From Candidatus Bathyarchaeota archaeon (GTDB taxonomy: Archaea > Thermoproteota > Bathyarchaeia > 40CM-2-53-6): 5,596 nt of DNA. The position numbers and the translations under genes were made by a program. The notes below the pieces were generated by a model. It saw nothing but the letters and a program-made list of their open reading frames with translations, ran no database searches and was not told the DNA's origin. The first letter of the stretch is position 1, and the number at the start of each line of letters is the position of its first letter. Positions 4,794 to 5,596 of the stretch are shown in pieces. The stretch lies in NCBI GenBank assembly GCA_005883085.1, contig VBAY01000093.1:1-5596 (forward strand), in the 5' to 3' direction.

Positions 4794-4881
4794 AAGGGAC
4801 TCCCTCGTAACGCGTTCGTTCTAGTTCTCTCGGCCGCGCGCCCTGCTTTTAAGGGACTGAACAAGGGAATCACCGTCCCTT
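4794..4881. promoter_or_regulatory. Cluster of AAGGGAC half sites in the divergent promoter region
   Basis: AAGGGAC occurs at 4794-4800 and 4851-4857, AAGGGAA at 4863-4869, and the inverted GTCCCTT at 4875-4881; an inverted TCCCT (4801-4805) abuts the first copy. Two of these make inverted pairs: AGGGA-C-TCCCT (4795-4805) and AAGGGA-7 nt-TCCCTT (4863-4881). They surround the TATA-like box at 4846-4852, as operators would. Confidence 0.45.
4846..4852 (+). promoter_or_regulatory. TATA-like box for the 4903 gene
   Basis: CTTTTAA within GCTTTTAAGG is centred near 4849 and predicts a start near 4875, leaving a leader of about 28 nt before the ATG at 4903. The box is nearly symmetric (CTTAAAAG on the other strand), so it could also fire toward alba. 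Confidence 0.4.
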
Positions 4882-4902
4882 CGGAGTTGCGACCCGCATC
4901 AC

Positions 4903-5193
4903 ATGTCCTCAGTAAATCCGACAGTTTTTCACATGTTGGAGAGGCTGGTGGGGAAGAGAGTATTGGCGGTGATTAACCGCGATTTTGGCTACGAGGGACT
5001 GCTCGCGGTTGTCTCGCACGAGCCACCCGGAGTCTGGCTATCTGAGTCTGAAGCGGTCATTCTGCGTTCTACAGTTGTTAGCCCTATTCCTCAGATCGTG
5101 AACCGGGAGCCGAAGGGCGACATTTTCTTGCACTTGGACGCGATTCAAAGGTTGGAGTCGGTTTCGGAGGGAAAGCCCAGCGCGCGGCGATAG
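4903..5193 (+). CDS. Small protein, possibly Sm-like beta-barrel
   Basis: This 96-residue product is not recognised with certainty. Its opening HMLERLVGKRVLAVINRDFGYEGLLAVVS (10-38), with a helix, then a VGKRV strand and a G-containing second strand, and the late GDIFLHLDAIQRLESV (72-87) resemble the Sm1 and Sm2 parts of Sm/LSm RNA-binding proteins, where a final hydrophobic strand follows a loop. The middle (PPGVWLSESEAVILRSTVVSPIP) lacks the typical D-x-x-x-N signature, so the assignment is tentative. The C-terminus is basic and probably disordered. No signal or membrane segment is seen. The ATG at 4903 is used, but the ATG at 4933 (MLERLVGKRV) is equally plausible because the family-like region starts there; neither has a clear ribosome binding site. 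It is divergent from alba and is followed at once by the MBL-fold gene, suggesting an operon linked to nucleic-acid processing. Confidence 0.6.
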   Translation: MSSVNPTVFHMLERLVGKRVLAVINRDFGYEGLLAVVSHEPPGVWLSESEAVILRSTVVSPIPQIVNREPKGDIFLHLDAIQRLESVSEGKPSARR

Positions 5194-5245
5194 GGTAGCT
5201 TGGCTCGACGGCCTATTTGTCGCCGCGTCCGGCGTTACTGTCGTG

Positions 5246-5596
5246 ATGGACCCCGTCACGCTTCGGAGAGTTCCGCAGACTGCTAGGGTTCTCGTCTCTC
5301 ATGCTCACAGCGATCATACGCGCGGATTTGGACACAAGGGACTGAAGCAATCAACAGTCGAAACAAGAGATATTCACACTGCTCTTAACACACATAGGAT
5401 TTCCAATTTCGCTGCGATCGACCTGAATCGCAAGGTCTCGATTGATAGCGTCGAGATTAGAGCGCTAAACGCGGGACACATGTTGGGGTCTGCCCAGTTT
5501 CTTGTTCACACACCTGCGACTTCGATCTTGTACACTGGAGACATTAACTGCGTTGATACTTTGACGACAAAAGCAGCCGAGCCTCACCGGTGTGAT
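5246..5596 (+). CDS. MBL-fold, beta-CASP-like nuclease, N-terminal part (3' end outside window)
   Basis: The frame runs to the last base of the window. It encodes VLVSHAHSDHTRGFG, with the metal-binding HxHxDH motif at 5300-5317, then LNAGHMLGSAQFLV (the third metal-site His at 5477-5479), then ILYTGDIN with the bridging Asp at 5540-5542, and TLTTKAAEPHRCD at the edge. GHxLGSA and YTGDxN followed by TLTTKAAE are typical of MBL/beta-CASP RNA or DNA processing enzymes, including the exonuclease-like group annotated beside DNA ligases. Two metal ions, usually zinc, would be bound. The beta-CASP domain itself would lie beyond the window. The first canonical starts are GTG 5243 and ATG 5246, but in-frame codons from about 5195 (VAWLDGLFVAASG) also look conserved, so the true start is unclear. 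Confidence 0.85.
   Translation, partial: MDPVTLRRVPQTARVLVSHAHSDHTRGFGHKGLKQSTVETRDIHTALNTHRISNFAAIDLNRKVSIDSVEIRALNAGHMLGSAQFLVHTPATSILYTGDINCVDTLTTKAAEPHRCD

Noticed and set aside
4718..4873. 52-residue N-terminal extension of Alba
   Set aside because: It is arginine-rich and unlike Alba, overlaps the divergent promoter region, and the ATG at 4717 has a Shine-Dalgarno sequence.
5038..5259. Minus-strand frame opposite the 4903 gene and the MBL gene start
   Set aside because: It is antisense to two better-supported genes and has no recognisable features.

Overview
The window looks like chromosomal DNA from an archaeon. It encodes an Alba chromatin protein, an RPA-type single-stranded-DNA-binding protein with tandem OB folds, a class III aminotransferase of the type found in Pyrococcus and relatives, and the start of an MBL-fold nuclease-like enzyme. 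Several genes have TATA-like boxes about 25-27 nt before the start codon, which is the spacing of archaeal leaderless promoters. A TACK-lineage organism (Thaumarchaeota/Nitrososphaeria or Bathyarchaeia type) fits best, because the membrane-anchored OB-like protein at 1155-1646 resembles a family I associate with Thaumarchaeota. This placement is an inference and no rRNA is present to test it. Base composition is mixed (roughly half GC), with no obvious foreign island.

Layout. 1-1002 (+): the 3' part of an RPA-like OB-fold protein is followed after 18 bp by a thioredoxin-fold protein with a WCSDC active site; the two are probably co-transcribed. 1003-1154: short spacer with a TATA-like promoter. 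1155-1646 (+): N-terminally membrane-anchored, extracytoplasmic protein. 1683-2369 (-): convergent gene for a UbiA-like integral membrane protein with eroded metal-binding motifs. 2370-2979: about 610 bp without a convincing gene. It carries degenerate tandem repeats with a period near 126 bp, a C-rich block, a 13-bp direct repeat and a T-rich terminator region for the next gene. 2980-4344 (-): PLP-dependent class III aminotransferase. 4394-4717 (-): Alba, 49 bp upstream of the aminotransferase on the same strand. 4718-4902: divergent promoter region with repeated AAGGGAC-like half sites. 4903-5193 (+): small protein, possibly Sm-like. 5246-5596 (+, cut by the window end): MBL-fold/beta-CASP-like nuclease whose conserved N-terminal residues appear to start before any canonical start codon.

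Functionally this is mostly housekeeping: DNA binding and chromatin (RPA, Alba), nucleic-acid processing (MBL enzyme, possible Sm-like protein), redox (thioredoxin), amino-acid metabolism (aminotransferase) and membrane or lipid functions (UbiA-like). I see no mobile element, CRISPR array, defence island or RNA gene. The points most worth a second look are the repeat-bearing intergenic region, the identical palindromes on both sides of the aminotransferase gene, the half-site cluster between alba and its divergent neighbour, and the start of the MBL gene.
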